From assembly GCA_902826945.1 (NCBI GenBank), contig CADEGS010000189.1, forward strand, positions 1 through 8,594: a stretch of 8,594 nucleotides of DNA, given 5' to 3'. The translations under genes were made by a program, and so were the position numbers. This DNA is from an uncultured bacterium. GTDB lineage: Bacteria > Planctomycetota > UBA1135 > GCA-002686595. Each line of letters starts with the position of its first letter. Positions within the stretch are counted from its first letter, which is position 1. The notes below the pieces were generated by a model. That model searched no databases and had not been told where the DNA came from. It saw nothing but the letters and a program-made list of their open reading frames with translations. Positions 7,826 to 8,594 of the stretch are shown here, in pieces.

Positions 7826-8066
7826 GGTCGGTGGCCCGGCTCGGACGGGCCCGCGCGCGAGAGGACCTGCCCGTCCCCGCGCGCGCGGCGTCGCCCGAAT
7901 CCTCGCTGGACGACCGTCCCATGGTAGCCGCTGGAGCCGTCCGGCCAGTCGCCGGAGCGAGCGAGCTCCAGCCCTCCTCTGCCTCGCCCGGAAAGCGATT
8001 CCGAGCGGCTCGCGGAGCGCAGCCGGTCGGCTCCCGGCCCGCGGGGGGCGGGCTAGGATTGGCGTC
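7826..8066. other. Divergent intergenic region between kinase and small membrane protein
   Basis: This 241-bp region should hold the start signals for both flanking genes. On the minus strand TACCAT (7926 to 7921) resembles a -10 box and would give a leader of roughly 90 bases for the kinase; its -35 is not recognisable. An inverted repeat GGCCCG/CGGGCC (7833-7851, 7-base loop) lies 7 bases upstream of the kinase ATG, where a ribosome binding site would be. On the plus strand a GCCCGC/GCGGGC inverted repeat (8037-8053) abuts the TAGGAT box. I see no further gene here. Confidence 0.5.
7921..7926 (-). promoter_or_regulatory. Possible -10 box for the kinase gene
   Basis: TACCAT reads 5' to 3' on the minus strand and fits the TAnnnT core of a sigma-70-type -10 box, which is rare in such G/C-rich DNA. 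No good -35 lies 16-18 bases upstream. If used, transcription would start near 7914 and leave a leader of about 90 bases before the ATG at 7825. Confidence 0.3.
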
Positions 8067-8069
8067 GTG
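8054..8069 (+). promoter_or_regulatory. Leaderless-type -10 element (TAGGAT) and GTG start
   Basis: TAGGAT (8054-8059) matches TATAAT at four of six positions including the key TA and final T. It ends seven bases before the GTG at 8067, so transcription would begin at or next to the start codon, leaving no room for a Shine-Dalgarno. A G/C inverted repeat (8037-8053) lies directly against its 5' side in the usual spacer position. No -35 box is recognisable. Confidence 0.5.
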
Positions 8070-8252
8070 CCCCCCCGCCGGAGCCAGAACCCGAGCTGCC
8101 TCTGGTTCGCCTTCTTCTGGGGCGGGGTGCTCGCGCTCGTGCTGGTCGTGATCGAGCTCTTCAGCCCGATCTCGATCGTCGAGAAGCTCCAGCAGAAGTG
8201 GGCCCTCCTCGGTCAGAAGACCCAGGAGCGCCTGCACAAGAAGCATCCCTAG
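8067..8252 (+). CDS. Small single-pass membrane protein, 61 residues, unknown function
   Basis: I do not recognise this family. The predicted protein has a short basic N-terminus (PPRRSQ), one hydrophobic segment at residues about 11-29 (CLWFAFFWGGVLALVLVVI), then a Lys/Gln-rich, probably helical tail (about 37-61) ending in basic residues (LHKKHP). Both ends are basic, so orientation is uncertain. The GTG at 8067 was chosen because it follows a TAGGAT box by seven bases and leaves the hydrophobic segment near the N-terminus; the frame is open far upstream but that part covers the antisense of the kinase start and an intergenic region. The protein-like layout (basic, hydrophobic, charged) and the TAG stop 27 bases before the next gene favour a real gene. 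It is transcribed divergently from the kinase and in the same direction as the membrane protein that follows. Confidence 0.68.
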   Translation: MPPRRSQNPSCLWFAFFWGGVLALVLVVIELFSPISIVEKLQQKWALLGQKTQERLHKKHP

Positions 8253-8269
8253 CGCGCACGGCATCCCTA
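8243..8269 (+). repeat. Nine-base direct repeat in the promoter of the last gene
   Basis: GCATCCCTA occurs at 8243-8251 and again at 8261-8269, a period of 18 bases. The first copy includes the TAG stop of the small membrane gene and covers the expected -35 position; the second ends with the TA of the TACAAT -10 box. It could be a regulator site, or a chance or duplication event. Confidence 0.5.
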
Positions 8270-8282
8270 CAATCGCCGGATG
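8268..8282 (+). promoter_or_regulatory. Leaderless-type -10 element (TACAAT) and ATG start
   Basis: TACAAT (8268-8273) matches TATAAT at five of six positions and ends six bases before the ATG at 8280. Transcription would begin at about the A of the start codon, giving a leaderless message. It stands out strongly against the G/C-rich background. The -35 area reads ATCCCT, unlike TTGACA, and lies in the first copy of a nine-base direct repeat. Confidence 0.6.
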
Positions 8283-8594
8283 CCGGAGGCGCGTCGCCGG
8301 GAGCTCTCGCGGCTCTGTGCGCTCCTGTTCGCGGGCGTGCTCGCCCTCTCGCTCCTGCTCGCGCAGCGCCGGCTGTACGGCGACGACGTCTGGTTCGTGC
8401 GCTGCATCGTGCAGGAGCAGCCGTTCGCCTCGCACTTCCTGTACATGCCGCTGGCGCGGCGCTTCGCCCGGCTGTGCGCCTGGGCGGCCGGGCTCGACCC
8501 GTTCCGCTCGCTGCGCGTGCTCGCGGCGCTGGGCGCGGCGAGCGCTGCCGCGCTCCTGTGCGCCGCGGCGCTGCGGCGCGGCGCGCGCGCGGGC
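8280..8594 (+). CDS. Membrane protein, possible GT-C-type glycosyltransferase (3' end outside window)
   Basis: Only the first 105 residues are present. A basic N-terminus (PEARRRELSR) precedes a membrane span at about 12-28 (LCALLFAGVLALSLLLA). Then comes a polar segment with GDDVWF (D35, D36) and HFLYMPLARRF, and a second hydrophobic segment at about 78-98. A paired acidic motif in the first loop after the first span is the hallmark of GT-C polyprenyl-phosphate-sugar transferases (PMT/ArnT-like and related families), and the following Y-x-P-L and arginine pattern is compatible. This is inference from a short fragment; another polytopic membrane protein remains possible. The ATG at 8280 follows a TACAAT box by six bases, and no Shine-Dalgarno is present. 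It may also receive transcripts from the small membrane gene 27 bases upstream. Confidence 0.7.
   Translation, partial: MPEARRRELSRLCALLFAGVLALSLLLAQRRLYGDDVWFVRCIVQEQPFASHFLYMPLARRFARLCAWAAGLDPFRSLRVLAALGAASAAALLCAAALRRGARAG

Noticed and set aside
7641..8066. N-terminal extension of the small membrane protein
   Set aside because: It would run antisense to the kinase start and through the promoter region. The GTG at 8067 sits seven bases after a -10-like box and gives a sensible membrane protein.
3588..8435. A 1615-codon open frame on the minus strand
   Set aside because: It overlaps the kinase in another frame and also crosses the divergent intergenic region and the small membrane gene in antisense. 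The translation is Arg/Ala-rich with no domain; the kinase frame has clear catalytic and WD40 motifs.

Overview
The window is a very G+C-rich bacterial chromosome segment with tightly packed genes. The best taxonomic guess is a high-GC planctomycete-like bacterium. The main reason is the large Ser/Thr kinase, which joins a Hanks kinase with a DWG motif, a RSWEWRHL-type linker, tandem WD40 repeats and a TPR-like tail, a build I associate mainly with Planctomycetota. This is inference from protein style, not a database result.

Layout. Positions 1-1799 (+) hold the C-terminal half of cobalamin-dependent methionine synthase (metH), entering from the left edge. A class I SAM-dependent methyltransferase follows at 1799-2455 (+), its ATG overlapping the metH stop (TGATG). 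After 56 bases comes a patatin-like phospholipase at 2512-3681 (+). A 4.1-kb gene at 3695-7825 (-) runs convergently, with only 13 bases between the stop codons, and encodes a transmembrane kinase with two predicted WD40 propellers. A 241-bp divergent intergenic region (7826-8066) separates the kinase from a 61-residue single-pass membrane protein (8067-8252, +). After 27 bases a membrane protein resembling a GT-C-type glycosyltransferase starts at 8280 (+) and runs off the right edge.

Working together. MetH regenerates methionine and hence SAM, and the overlapping methyltransferase consumes SAM, so their co-expression makes sense although the methyl acceptor is unknown. The kinase looks like a membrane sensor: cytoplasmic kinase, one membrane span, then propellers and TPR-like helices outside. 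No neighbour is an obvious partner. I see no mobile element, CRISPR array, RNA gene or defence system.

The most distinctive regulatory signal is start codons lying 6-7 bases after a -10-like hexamer (TAGGAT/GTG at 8054-8069, TACAAT/ATG at 8268-8282, and more weakly CACACT/ATG at 2499-2514), without Shine-Dalgarno sequences. This suggests leaderless transcription. I found no convincing new multi-gene system; the items worth following are these start sites, the kinase architecture and the small membrane protein.
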